A DNA stretch of 47,570 nt from CAZUSO01 sp964622775 (GTDB lineage: Bacteria; Bacteroidota; Bacteroidia; Chitinophagales; Chitinophagaceae): contig CAZUSO010000021.1 in assembly GCA_964622775.1 (NCBI GenBank), forward strand, positions 1 through 47,570, given 5' to 3'. The notes under the pieces are model-generated. The model searched no databases. It had not been told where the DNA came from and saw only the letters and a program-made list of their open reading frames with translations. Below, one piece after another: positions 33,578-42,365 of the stretch. A program made the translations under genes and the position numbers. Every line of letters begins with the position of its first letter. Position 1 is the first letter of the stretch.

Positions 33578-34411
33578 TTGACTTTTGAACAATCGAAAAA
33601 TACCAAAGCCATTATCTGGACAGTCACCATTCACCTGGTGCTGCTGGTATTGTTCATCACGTTAAAATACACGCTTCCCGCACAGGCTTCCATGGAAAAT
33701 TTCAGCATGGAAGTAAACCTGGGCACCGGCGATGAAGGCTTTGGCAACGACCAGCCGGAGCTGCCTGATGACCCGGCAGCGCCTGAGGCAGCCATTGCGT
33801 CCAATGCTCAGACGAATAGCGACGACATCAATTCCAGGGAGGTTGTCACCACTAATAATGCAGATGCCCCGGAAGTGCTGAGCAAACCAAAAACTACGGA
33901 TAAGAAGCGGGTAAGTAATAAGGAAAAAACCGACAAACGCAAACCGGCCACTACCCCACTCACCGCAAACAATAACAATAACAGGAAAACAACCACGGAA
34001 AAACCCAAATATACTTATCCCGGCGAAACAGGAAAAGGTGGCAACAGCGCAGCAAACAATCGCCCCGGCGGCAATGAAGGTATTGGAAATGGTAATGGCG
34101 ATATGGGAGTGCCGGGTGGCACACCGGAAGCAAAAAATTATGTCGGAACATCTTATCGTTTAGGGGATCGGAAAATGGTAGCGCGCCCCAACCCGAACGC
34201 AGAATTCCGGGAAGGCGGCCAGGTCATCGTCAATGTCACGGTTAACCGTGACGGGAAAATTGTGAGCTACCGGATTAAAAATGCAGCAAACGCAGCCCTG
34301 AGACGAATAGCAGAACAGAAGATACAAAGCGTCCGGTTTAATGCCGCGCCGAATGCGCCCGTAGAGCAGTTCGGAGATATCACCTTCGTGTTTAAAGCTA
34401 CCCGAAAATAA
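33578..34411 (+). CDS. TonB-like energy transducer
   Basis: About 277 residues: a short cytosolic N-terminus, one TM helix (IIWTVTIHLVLLVLFITL), a long low-complexity periplasmic linker rich in Asn, Pro, Thr, Lys and Gly (about 50-200), and a C-terminal TonB-type domain (GGQVIVNVTVNRDGKIVSYR ... IQSVRFNAAP). It should couple the proton-motive force to outer-membrane receptors such as the one at 27018-29429. No exbB or exbD is adjacent. The start is uncertain: there is no ATG before the TM segment, and the TTG at 33578 (LTFEQSKNTKA) is the best candidate because the earlier TTG lies inside the promoter. Confidence 0.85.
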   Translation: MTFEQSKNTKAIIWTVTIHLVLLVLFITLKYTLPAQASMENFSMEVNLGTGDEGFGNDQPELPDDPAAPEAAIASNAQTNSDDINSREVVTTNNADAPEVLSKPKTTDKKRVSNKEKTDKRKPATTPLTANNNNNRKTTTEKPKYTYPGETGKGGNSAANNRPGGNEGIGNGNGDMGVPGGTPEAKNYVGTSYRLGDRKMVARPNPNAEFREGGQVIVNVTVNRDGKIVSYRIKNAANAALRRIAEQKIQSVRFNAAPNAPVEQFGDITFVFKATRK

Positions 34412-34670
34412 ATTTCTTACCGATGAACTAAAGGTTATTAAAACAGATATTGCTCACAATAATTCATCAGACATTCCTGAACCGCTGTTTGGTACAATAT
34501 AAAGCCCGAAGATCCTCCAACAGGATAAATGATGTAACACCATTTATCTTGTTTCTGCCAGTTTATACCAGGCTAAACGGTGATGTTCAATATAAGACCT
34601 TTGATTTTAAAGCTGCTTGGAAAGCAGGCGTATGCAGCATTTAGAGGCTTGGAAGAAAGTAACCTAACTC

Positions 34671-34745
34671 AAAATATTGTACAATTAGGAGTATTTGTTT
34701 GAAAAATTCAGCATGGTTTCATTGGACACCCTACCCTTCGGGACT
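34671..34745 (+). repeat. Dispersed repeat, copy 1
   Basis: AAAATATTGTACAATTA, then GTATTTGTTTGAAAAATTCA, GCATG, GTTTC and ATTGGACACCCTACCC. The same order of blocks recurs inverted at 47445-47524, with a few substitutions and a 10-bp length difference. A shorter possible relative lies at 39063-39086. Confidence 0.8.
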
Positions 34746-34973
34746 ACCATACTTAAAAGCGCTTTTCCCGGCCCCGTCATGGCGACCGGGGTAGTGTTTT
34801 TCGGCGCTAATCAGTGAAATCCGCAGGACAACTTTTCTGCCACCATGCTTTCCACCATTGTTGTTGTTTTCGACCACAAAACGGATATTGAGTAACCTGT
34901 ATGTTTTTTGAACACTTTTAAGCAAGAGGCAATTCTAATGTCGTTCCGTTTGCTCAATCCCTTATTTTCAAAA

Positions 34974-34993
34974 AATACCCTGTTTAGGGTATT
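34974..34993. promoter_or_regulatory. Perfect 8-bp dyad, possible operator
   Basis: AATACCCT-GTTT-AGGGTATT. It is short, symmetrical and not followed by a T-run, so a protein-binding site is more likely than a terminator. No regulated gene is obvious. Confidence 0.35.
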
Positions 34994-35103
34994 GCCGAGG
35001 AGACTTACTTTATTTTTCTTTGCACTAATCTTTTAGCCCTGAGCAATAAAATAAATTAAAGAGGGTTTAGTGCGTGTGTGAGTGGATTTTCATAAATAGA
35101 AGG

Positions 35104-35127
35104 CGCCGTGCGATTCTTCGCATGGCG
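35104..35127 (-). terminator. Terminator of the tolC-suhB-dut-pfkA operon
   Basis: 10-bp arms CGCCGTGCGA / TCGCATGGCG (one mismatch) with a 4-nt loop, 26 bp past the pfkA stop. On the minus strand it is followed by CCTTCTATTTA. Confidence 0.6.
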
Positions 35128-35152
35128 TATCTTTATTCCGTAAAAGCCGGTT

Positions 35153-36124
35153 TCAGGAGGATAGTATTTTCGCCATTTCCAGCATACCGGGATCAATTGG
35201 CGCATGTTCTTTTATGGCATTGCAAAAGGGGGTCAACACAATGGATTCATTTACCAAACCCACCATACATTGCGATTGTCCGCGCAGCAAGGCATTAACC
35301 GCTTCATAACCCATCCGGCTGGCAATAACCCGGTCATAATAAGTGGGCGATCCGCCGCGCTGAATATGTCCCAGTATGGCTACCCGGGTTTCCATATCCG
35401 GTCTTTTAGAGGCAATATATTTTTGCAGATCAATAGCGCCGCCAAAGTCATCCCCCTCGGCGACTACGATAATGCGCACCATCTTTTTTCTCCGGTTATC
35501 AAAATCAATACCCTCCAGAACCGTATGGATATCCGTGGTCGTTTCCGGCACCAAAATATCTTCTGCTCCGCAGGCAATACCGCTGTGCAATGCAATATAG
35601 CCGGCATCGCGACCCATAACTTCCACAATGAAAATCCGGTCATGTGCTTCCGCTGTATCCCTGATCTTGTCTATGGCTTCCACCGCAGTATTTACCGCCG
35701 TGTCAAAGCCAATCGTATAATCCGAGCCGGCAATATCGTTGTCAATAGTACCGGGGATACCCACAGCGGGAAAATCATAAGCCTCCGAAAAGGCATTTGC
35801 TCCCCGGAAGGTACCATCGCCGCCTATAAGCACTAAGCCGTCAATTTTCGATTTTTTCAGGTTCTGATATGCTGTCTGCATGCCTTCCGCCGTAGTGAAC
35901 TCCTTACTTCGTGCAGTTTTCAACATGGTGCCGCCCCGCTGAATAATATTGGAAACAGCAGTACTTTTCATCTCAAAGATATCGCCTTCTATCAGGCCCT
36001 GGTAGCCCCGGTTGATGCCATACACCCTGAGCTGATGATAGATACCGGTGCGCACAACCGCACGGATAGCGGCATTCATTCCCGGCGCATCACCGCCGGA
36101 GGTCAAAACAGCAATTGATTTCAT
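35153..36124 (-). CDS. pfkA: ATP-dependent 6-phosphofructokinase
   Basis: A 323-residue PfkA of the bacterial ATP type, the committed glycolytic step (fructose 6-phosphate to the 1,6-bisphosphate). Motifs: SGGDAPGMNAAIRAVVR, RGGTMLKTARS, GGDGTFRGA (Gly at the ATP/PPi-discriminating position), GIPGTIDNDI with the catalytic Asp, GFDTAVNT, VMGRDAGYIA, ILGHIQRGGSPTYYDR. Length is typical. It is the last gene of a minus-strand operon and ends in a hairpin. Confidence 0.97.
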   Translation of the reverse strand: MKSIAVLTSGGDAPGMNAAIRAVVRTGIYHQLRVYGINRGYQGLIEGDIFEMKSTAVSNIIQRGGTMLKTARSKEFTTAEGMQTAYQNLKKSKIDGLVLIGGDGTFRGANAFSEAYDFPAVGIPGTIDNDIAGSDYTIGFDTAVNTAVEAIDKIRDTAEAHDRIFIVEVMGRDAGYIALHSGIACGAEDILVPETTTDIHTVLEGIDFDNRRKKMVRIIVVAEGDDFGGAIDLQKYIASKRPDMETRVAILGHIQRGGSPTYYDRVIASRMGYEAVNALLRGQSQCMVGLVNESIVLTPFCNAIKEHAPIDPGMLEMAKILSS

Positions 36125-36182
36125 CGTATTTTCGTTTGCTTTTCAAGGAAAAAACTCAAGATGGCTTGTGCCAATGTAACTG

Positions 36183-36623
36183 CTATACCTTAACGCCGGT
36201 ATGCCCAAAGCCTCCGGCGCCACGTCGAGTACCGGAAAGCGTTTCCACGGCTCTCCAGGCAATAGTTTCATGTCGGGCAATAACCATTTGCGCAATACGT
36301 TCGCCGTCTTCAATAGTCTGCAGCTCGCCGGATAAATTCACTACAGGAATCTTCACTTCTCCACGGTAGTCACTGTCAATAGTGCCTGGTGCATTAATTA
36401 GTGTAATACCCTTTTTGATGGCCATTCCGCTGCGGGGACGTATTTGTGCCTCGTAACCTTCCGGCAATTCTATAAAAAGTCCGGTAGGAATCAGCAGCCG
36501 TTCCAAGGGTTGCAGGCTGATTTTTTCCGGTAGAAAAGCGCAGATGTCCAGGCCGGCGGATCCGGAGGTCTGGTATTCCGGCAAGGGATGATGTGATTTG
36601 TTGATGATGTTTATCTCAATCAT
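36183..36623 (-). CDS. dut: dUTP diphosphatase
   Basis: A 146-residue trimeric-type dUTPase, converting dUTP to dUMP and keeping uracil out of DNA. All five motifs are visible: SAGLDICAF, RPRSGMAIKKG, NAPGTIDSDYRGEV, GERIAQMVIA, and the C-terminal glycine-rich RRGAGGFGHTG. It lies between suhB-like and pfkA genes on the same strand, 11 nt after the former. Confidence 0.97.
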   Translation of the reverse strand: MIEINIINKSHHPLPEYQTSGSAGLDICAFLPEKISLQPLERLLIPTGLFIELPEGYEAQIRPRSGMAIKKGITLINAPGTIDSDYRGEVKIPVVNLSGELQTIEDGERIAQMVIARHETIAWRAVETLSGTRRGAGGFGHTGVKV

Positions 36624-36634
36624 TTTTTATAAAT

Positions 36635-37405
36635 TTATTCCATAATAACGGCTCGTAATGCCTCGTGAATTTTTCCATTCGTAGCCAGGGTTTCCTTTCC
36701 CCAAACACTTCCGCGATTTCCCGAAAAATCGGTGACTACTCCACCCGCTTCCTGTACGATCAGATAACCTGCAGTCACGTCCCACGGGCTGAGATTGTAT
36801 TCCCAAAAACCGTCAAAGCGGCCGCAAGCCACCCAGCACAAATCCAGTGCCGCCGAACCCAGACGACGTACCGGCAGGCCTTTAGCCACTATCTTATCAA
36901 AGATATGCAATGGGTTTTTACCTTCTGGAAAATGATAAGGGAAACCTGTAACCAGAAATGCTTTTTCAAAATCCACATGCTGCGAAACCTTGATCGGCCG
37001 GTCGTTCAGGAATGCGCCGGCACCCTTTTCCGCAAAAAAAAGCTCCCCCAACATAGGGTTATAAACAGCCGCTAAAATGGTTTCATCGCCCTGCATCAAT
37101 CCGATACTGACACAACAAATCGGAAGACCATGCGCATAATTAACGGTGCCATCTATAGGATCGATGATCCATTTGTATTCCGCATCAGGATCAACGGTTC
37201 CATACTCTTCCCCAACCAAACCATGATCCGGAAACCGTGATTTAATCATTCCGGTAATTAAACGCTCCGAAGCCTGATCCACCTCTGTTACCAGGTTATT
37301 GATACCATCTTTATGGCCAACCGAAAAATCCGTATTAAAGCGTTCCTGAATTAAAGACCCGGAGGCTCTGATAACTTCCAGCAGGGTATCTTTCATTGTG
37401 GTCAT
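36635..37405 (-). CDS. suhB: Inositol-monophosphatase family phosphatase
   Basis: A 256-residue Mg-dependent, Li-sensitive phosphatase. Motifs: LVGEEYG (Glu metal ligand), WIIDPIDGTVNYAHGLP (Asp ligands) and SPWDVTAGYLIVQEAGG (third metal site). It hydrolyses inositol phosphates or related sugar phosphates; the true substrate in this organism is unknown. Two possible ATGs (37405, 37396) differ by three residues. It begins 5 nt after the tolC-like stop, so it is in the same operon. Confidence 0.93.
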   Translation of the reverse strand: MTTMKDTLLEVIRASGSLIQERFNTDFSVGHKDGINNLVTEVDQASERLITGMIKSRFPDHGLVGEEYGTVDPDAEYKWIIDPIDGTVNYAHGLPICCVSIGLMQGDETILAAVYNPMLGELFFAEKGAGAFLNDRPIKVSQHVDFEKAFLVTGFPYHFPEGKNPLHIFDKIVAKGLPVRRLGSAALDLCWVACGRFDGFWEYNLSPWDVTAGYLIVQEAGGVVTDFSGNRGSVWGKETLATNGKIHEALRAVIME

Positions 37406-37410
37406 GCGGG

Positions 37411-38841
37411 TTATAATTTTAATGTTTTACCTAAATAATAATCAATCACCTTCAGTTTGAAGATCATATCGTATTTCGCCGAAGTTTCATCTGTTGCCGC
37501 TTTAAAGGCAGTATTTTGCGTAGTCAGGAGTTCTACGGAATTGACGAGTCCCAGTTCATATCTTTTCTGGGCATAATTATACGCCTTTTCAGAGGCTTCG
37601 GCGGCTCGTTTTGCCGCATAATATTTTTGTACGGCCGATGTGGCGTCATTGTAAGCCTTATAAACATCCTGCTGCAATTTTATCTCACTTTGATATTGGG
37701 CTAATTTTTTACTTTCCATATCAATACGCGCCTGTTTAACCGCCGTGCGTGCCGACCACCCATTCAGCAAAGGAATATTGATGCTTAAAGCCACGGACTG
37801 CCGGAAATTATTATCAAATTGTTTGAAGAAAGGAATCGTTTTCTGGGTATAATCTATCGTTGGTTGAAATACATCGTAGTTCACACCGTCAAGCAATACA
37901 AAATTCCCGGTAGGCGCGGCTCCTGTAATGTTAAAGCCGCTCACTTCCTTGTAGGAAGACGCATAGTTGGTACCCAGCTGAGCGCCCAGGCTGAGCTGCG
38001 GATAGAGCATACCTTTTGCAACCCGAACGCCCTTTTCCGCTGCAAGAATCTTCAGTTCGTTACTTTTTATCACGCCAAAATGTTCCTTTGCCTGGGTATA
38101 AATCTGCTCTGCATTCCAGGTCATAACGGTTTCATAGGTCAGCTGATTCTGTTCGGGCATCACCACTTCAAACGGGGTTTGCATATCAAGATTCAGCAAT
38201 GCTTTCAAATCAAGAATAGAAGCCTGGTAATCCGCCAATGCGGTAATATAGCCTGAACTGTCCGCAGCAACCTGGGCATTCATCTGTTCCAGATCCAGAT
38301 CCGGTTTACTTCCGGCATCTACATAAGCGCGGGTCTGGCTTTGTTGCTGCAGACTCAGATCTAACTGGTTTTTTGCTACGCCAATCTGTTCCTTTGCCAG
38401 CAAAGCCCTCAGGAAACCGGTAGCCACATTAAGTGACACATCGTCCTTCAATTGACTCAAATCCGCATCGGCAGCCTGTAAGGACAATTTGTTCTGCGCA
38501 ATGGTATTCCGTTTCTGAAACCATCCGAACACCAATACGTCCAGGTTGCCCGAAAAGCCGGAGAAGCTGTAGTTGGAATTGACAAACTGGTTGGTCGTCG
38601 GGTCGATGGAACGTCCGTAATTATAGCCGTAATTGCCCGAAACGGAAGCATTCGGCAATTGAGACAAGCGGCTTTGCTGAAACTGCAACTCAGCCAATCG
38701 TGCGTTCAATGCATTCTGGCTGATGTCAATATTGTTGGATAATGCATATTGAATGCTGCGTTGTAAAGTCCATACCGAGTCCTGCGCATGAACGGTAAAA
38801 GCAGCAAAAACAAGAAGAAAACAGAGTGTCTTTTTTGCCAT
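37411..38841 (-). CDS. TolC-family outer-membrane efflux protein
   Basis: A 476-residue protein with a signal peptide (MAKKTLCFLLVFAAFTVHAQ, about 1-20) and two TolC/OEP repeats, each with long alpha-helical hairpins and short beta segments (ALSNNIDISQNALNARLAEL; YNYAQKRYELGLVNSVELLT). It forms the trimeric outer-membrane channel of efflux or type I secretion pumps. The ATG at 38841 is chosen over one 87 nt upstream because it starts the signal peptide and follows a -7 box by 4 nt. No inner-membrane pump or adaptor gene is adjacent, which is unusual. Confidence 0.93.
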   Translation of the reverse strand: MAKKTLCFLLVFAAFTVHAQDSVWTLQRSIQYALSNNIDISQNALNARLAELQFQQSRLSQLPNASVSGNYGYNYGRSIDPTTNQFVNSNYSFSGFSGNLDVLVFGWFQKRNTIAQNKLSLQAADADLSQLKDDVSLNVATGFLRALLAKEQIGVAKNQLDLSLQQQSQTRAYVDAGSKPDLDLEQMNAQVAADSSGYITALADYQASILDLKALLNLDMQTPFEVVMPEQNQLTYETVMTWNAEQIYTQAKEHFGVIKSNELKILAAEKGVRVAKGMLYPQLSLGAQLGTNYASSYKEVSGFNITGAAPTGNFVLLDGVNYDVFQPTIDYTQKTIPFFKQFDNNFRQSVALSINIPLLNGWSARTAVKQARIDMESKKLAQYQSEIKLQQDVYKAYNDATSAVQKYYAAKRAAEASEKAYNYAQKRYELGLVNSVELLTTQNTAFKAATDETSAKYDMIFKLKVIDYYLGKTLKL

Positions 38842-38845
38842 AAAG

Positions 38846-38853
38846 CAAATGTA
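38846..38853 (-). promoter_or_regulatory. -7 box abutting the tolC-like start codon
   Basis: TACATTTG on the minus strand, then 4 nt, then the ATG at 38841. A leaderless or nearly leaderless mRNA is predicted. Confidence 0.55.
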
Positions 38854-39062
38854 AATGAAAAATAGAGAAGCCTTAAAATTATATCTTTTTAGTGAAGCCA
38901 AAATAAGCTGCATTGAGGCTTGCCGCAACTGAGAAAAAATAAAAAAAGCATGAAGGACGAGTCACATTGAGTTTATCGAAATGAACATGAGGGCTATTCA
39001 TATTTTGCAATCAAAGATTGCCAGCCACTACAACATGGTCAGATAGAATGCCGGTCGGCGAA

Positions 39063-39086
39063 TAAATTCAGGCATTATTGGACACC
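39063..39086 (+). repeat. Possible short copy of the dispersed repeat
   Basis: TAAATTCAGGCATTATTGGACACC resembles the AAATTCAG-CATG ... ATTGGACACC portion of the repeats at 34671 and 47445. It lies in the otherwise empty gap between rpoN and the tolC-like gene. Confidence 0.35.
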
Positions 39087-39120
39087 AACGTGGCACATCC
39101 GGGCACCTGTATCCGGCTTA

Positions 39121-40590
39121 TCATGCTTTTTTGCGCAGACGGGCCACAGGGATATTCAGTTGTTCCCGGTATTTGGCAACGGTTCTGCGTGCCAGCGGAT
39201 AGCCCCGTTCAGCTAATAGCTCCATAAGCTTCTCATCCGAATAGGGTTTGCTTTTATCTTCCTCAGCAACCACATCCGCCAGTATTTTTTTCACTTCCAG
39301 CGTGGATACTTCTTCGCCGCTGTCCGTGAGTAATCCTTCGGAGAAAAAATATTTCAGCAAAAAAATACCAAATTCCGTTTGTACATATTTACTGTTGACT
39401 ACTCGCGATACCGTAGAGATATCCATTCCGGTTATGGCAGCCACATCCTTTAAAATCATGGGCTTAATAGCGCTTTCATCACCACGCAGGAAAAAATCGC
39501 GCTGCAACTCAAGGATGGCATTCATGGTAATGAGCAGGGTATGCTGCCTTTGTTTGATGGAGTCGATAAACCATCGGGCAGAATCAATTTTCTGTTTTAT
39601 AAACAAGAGCGCTTCCTTCTGGCGTTTTTCCTTTTTCCCCGGAGCGTTGTAAGCTTTTAGCATTTCCGTATAGCTTTCCGCCACCTTAAGCTCTGGTGCG
39701 TTCCGCGCATTTAAGGTTAATTCGAGATTGCCATTATTATTGATTACAAAAAAGTCGGGTATGATAAAATGATTCAGGCTTCCCGGTGTGAAAGCGCTTC
39801 CGGGCTTGGGACTCAGCTTTAAAATTACCCCGATGGCATCCTTAAAATCTTTCTCGGAAAGATCGAGTCGCTGCCGGATCTTATCATATTGCTTTTTGGT
39901 GAACTCGTTAAAGAAATGCTCCAGGATATCGGTGGCATCCTTCACGGCTTTCCGCCTGCCGGTGAGTCGCTTCAGCTGTTCCAGCAGACATTCCTGAAGG
40001 TCCGCAGAGGCTACACCCGGCGGATCAAACTTCTTGATTTCCCGAATAATACTTTCCACCTCATCTCTGCCGGCGGTAAGGCTCTGATTGAAAGCCAAAT
40101 CATCCGCAATGGCATCGGGATCGCGACGGAGATACCCATCCTGATCAATACTGCCGATAACCTGATGCGCAATGATGGTCTGTCGTTCGTCTAACTGCAA
40201 CATGCCGAGCTGGGCGATAAGGTGATCCTGGAAAGTACGCTCCACCCGCACGGTCTTGTGCCTTGGCTCATCATCCTGATCATCATCCCGGTGTCCATAG
40301 TTGGAATAATCGGCGCCTTCATCCCGCAAATAGTCGGTAATGTCCACATTATTCAGCAAGGTGCTGTCTCCAAACGCTTCATCATCAAAAGTTTCCTGAG
40401 GCTGTTCATCAAGGTCATAGGGATCATCCTCTTTTTCAACACTGCCCATATCCAGTGCAGGGTTGCTTTCCAACTCTTCCTTGATGCGCTCTTCCAGGCT
40501 GGCCGTGGGTACCTGCAGCAATTTGATAAATTGTATTTGCTGAGGCGAAAGTTTTTGAACTAATCGTTGCTGTTGACGTTGACGGAGCAT
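39121..40590 (-). CDS. rpoN: RNA polymerase sigma-54 factor
   Basis: A 489-residue RpoN. Region I is Gln/Leu-rich (QQIQFIKLLQVPTASLEERI, ELESNPALD), region II is acidic (about 50-110), the core-binding domain spans about 115-330, and the C-terminal DNA-binding domain has the HTH (IAxxTGMDISTVSRVVNSKY region) and the RpoN box near the end (ARRTVAKYREQLNIP). It needs an AAA+ activator such as the NtrC-type protein at 7283-8614. It has its own promoter with the -7 box 5 nt before the ATG. Confidence 0.98.
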   Translation of the reverse strand: MLRQRQQQRLVQKLSPQQIQFIKLLQVPTASLEERIKEELESNPALDMGSVEKEDDPYDLDEQPQETFDDEAFGDSTLLNNVDITDYLRDEGADYSNYGHRDDDQDDEPRHKTVRVERTFQDHLIAQLGMLQLDERQTIIAHQVIGSIDQDGYLRRDPDAIADDLAFNQSLTAGRDEVESIIREIKKFDPPGVASADLQECLLEQLKRLTGRRKAVKDATDILEHFFNEFTKKQYDKIRQRLDLSEKDFKDAIGVILKLSPKPGSAFTPGSLNHFIIPDFFVINNNGNLELTLNARNAPELKVAESYTEMLKAYNAPGKKEKRQKEALLFIKQKIDSARWFIDSIKQRQHTLLITMNAILELQRDFFLRGDESAIKPMILKDVAAITGMDISTVSRVVNSKYVQTEFGIFLLKYFFSEGLLTDSGEEVSTLEVKKILADVVAEEDKSKPYSDEKLMELLAERGYPLARRTVAKYREQLNIPVARLRKKA

Positions 40591-40595
40591 TGCTG

Positions 40596-40603
40596 CAAAT
40601 TTA
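40596..40603 (-). promoter_or_regulatory. -7 box abutting the rpoN start codon
   Basis: TAAATTTG on the minus strand, then 5 nt, then the ATG at 40590, predicting little or no leader. Confidence 0.55.
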
Positions 40604-40759
40604 TAATTTTCCGCATTGGAAAAACCGAAATACCGCCCGGCATTTCAAAAAGATGCTATTTTATAACCACAGGATTATTAAACAAAATAAAATTCAGGGC
40701 AGAAAACTTGCAGCTTTCAAAAAAATAAAATATCTTACCTTCTGTTTATTTTCAATGCA

Positions 40760-41974
40760 ATGCTTGTAAGGCCCCAGATATCTCCGTCATTTTCTTATGT
40801 TCCTTTAGAGGAAACGCTGGAAATTATTCCTAAAAACAAACGCTTGTTCATCGGTATCCCGCGGGAAACCTCTTTTCAGGAGAACCGGATAGCACTCACG
40901 CCCGAAGCGGTTCAGGTGCTGATTCAGAACGGACACGACGTAGTCGTAGAACATTCTGCGGGCGAACATTCTTTTTATTTTGATGCCGATTACAGTGAAG
41001 CCGGTGCGCGCATTGTATATGATAAGGCAGAAGTGTATAAAGCAGAGATGATTATTAAATCATGCCCGGTTGCCGGGGAAGAAGTCCCCCTGCTTCAGTC
41101 AGGCCAGGTTATTATTTCGCCAATTCACCTCCCTTTTCTCAAATCCGGGATTGTAGAGCAGTTAATGCAAAAGAAAATCATTGCTATTGCCTTTGACTCT
41201 ATCAAAGATGATGCGGGCACCTACCCCATTGTACGTGCCATGAGTGAGATTGCCGGGAATTTTGCCATTATTACGGCAGCTAAATACCTGAGTAATATCC
41301 ACAATGGGAAAGGGATTCTGTTGGGCGGCATTGCGGGATTGCTACCGACTAAAGTGATTATTATTGGCGCCGGCGTTGTAGGCCAAAGCGCCACCCGCAC
41401 CGCAATGGGAATGGGCGCCGAGGTTAAGGTTTTCGACAGTTCCATCTATCGCCTGATGCGTTTGCAGGACAGCATCGGTCAGCGGGTTCATACCTCGATC
41501 ATTGACCCGCGCACCTTAGCTAACGAATTAAGGCGGGCGGATGTGGCCGTAGGCGCACTGAAGCCGGTTAACGGGGTTACGCCGGTAGTTGTAAGTGAAG
41601 AAATGGTAAGCGAAATGAAATCCGGATCGGTGGTGGTGGACGTAAGCATCGACCGGGGCGGCTGCTTTGAAACCTCAAGGGCTACGACACATGAGCATCC
41701 TATTTTCAAAAAATACGATGTCATTCACTATTGTGTGCCCAACATTGCATCAGGCGTATCGCGTACAGCATCCCGCGCTATCAGTAATGTACTGATGCCT
41801 GTTGTGCTGGATTGCGGCGATTATGGCGGCGTAGATGCGCTGCTTCAGTTGAAGCCCGGCATCCGTAACGGCGTTTATCTGTATAAAGGCTGTGTAACCA
41901 GCGCACCCATCGCTAAACGATTTAATTTAAAATATACCAATCTGGATTTATTGATGACCAATAATCCTCTGTAG
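40760..41974 (+). CDS. ald: Alanine dehydrogenase/NAD(P) transhydrogenase alpha-type protein
   Basis: A 404-residue protein of the AlaDh/PNT family: N-terminal substrate domain (GIPRETSFQENRIALTPEAV, with the family's Arg and Lys neighbourhood), Rossmann NAD domain (VIIIGAGVVGQSATRTAMGMG), then VVVDVSIDRGGCFETS and HYCVPNIASGVSRTAS. The best fit is alanine dehydrogenase (alanine to pyruvate plus ammonia); the N-terminus is about 30 residues longer than usual. The paired transhydrogenase beta gene is absent, arguing against PntA. A TerB-like gene follows 13 nt later. Confidence 0.9.
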   Translation: MLVRPQISPSFSYVPLEETLEIIPKNKRLFIGIPRETSFQENRIALTPEAVQVLIQNGHDVVVEHSAGEHSFYFDADYSEAGARIVYDKAEVYKAEMIIKSCPVAGEEVPLLQSGQVIISPIHLPFLKSGIVEQLMQKKIIAIAFDSIKDDAGTYPIVRAMSEIAGNFAIITAAKYLSNIHNGKGILLGGIAGLLPTKVIIIGAGVVGQSATRTAMGMGAEVKVFDSSIYRLMRLQDSIGQRVHTSIIDPRTLANELRRADVAVGALKPVNGVTPVVVSEEMVSEMKSGSVVVDVSIDRGGCFETSRATTHEHPIFKKYDVIHYCVPNIASGVSRTASRAISNVLMPVVLDCGDYGGVDALLQLKPGIRNGVYLYKGCVTSAPIAKRFNLKYTNLDLLMTNNPL

Positions 41975-41987
41975 AAAAAGCACGTTT

Positions 41988-42353
41988 ATGCCTAACAACC
42001 GAACGAACAAGACTATAGCAGGTTATCACCTCCTCATGATTTTATCCGCAGTCGATTTCCGCTTTAATGCCGCAGAAGACAATGTGATTCGCACTTATCT
42101 GGTCCAGGAATTTCCCTTTCATGTGAATTTGGATCATGAGATGGACAAGATCAGCAACCTGAAACCTGATGAATGGGAGCCGCATTTTCTAAAATATATG
42201 GATGATTTCTATGATGACTCCACAGCGCAGGAACGCAATAATCTCATACAATTTGCCTTGCATCTCAGCAAAGCCGATCAGGTAATCACGGTGGAGGAAA
42301 ACAGATTTCTGCAGATGCTGTTTGAACACTGGCACAGCGATACGGAGGGATAA
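41988..42353 (+). CDS. TerB-like protein
   Basis: A 121-residue all-helical cytosolic protein resembling the TerB/TerB-like fold: acidic, paired helices with YHLLMILSAVDFRFNAAED and LHLSKADQVITVEENRFLQM, where Asp/Glu positions could bind metal. TerB-like domains occur in tellurite-resistance and stress-response contexts but also as isolated domains of unknown role. It is likely cotranscribed with the alanine dehydrogenase gene. Confidence 0.7.
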   Translation: MPNNRTNKTIAGYHLLMILSAVDFRFNAAEDNVIRTYLVQEFPFHVNLDHEMDKISNLKPDEWEPHFLKYMDDFYDDSTAQERNNLIQFALHLSKADQVITVEENRFLQMLFEHWHSDTEG

Positions 42354-42365
42354 ACTGAAGATGAA

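Larger units (their letters stand above)
34412..35152. other. 740-bp gene-poor region with repeats and hairpins
   Basis: No credible gene on either strand. It contains a dispersed repeat copy (34671-34745), a short perfect dyad (34974-34993), and the pfkA terminator (35104-35127). Short open frames here lack any family feature. Confidence 0.55.

Noticed and set aside
34731..34925. 64-codon minus-strand frame in the gap before pfkA
   Set aside because: Asn/Gly/Lys low complexity, no start context, and it overlaps the dispersed repeat.
38959..38985. GTCACATTGAGTTTATCGAA segment
   Set aside because: Looks like a common short intergenic repeat of Bacteroidota, but there is only one copy here, so it cannot be supported as a repeat.
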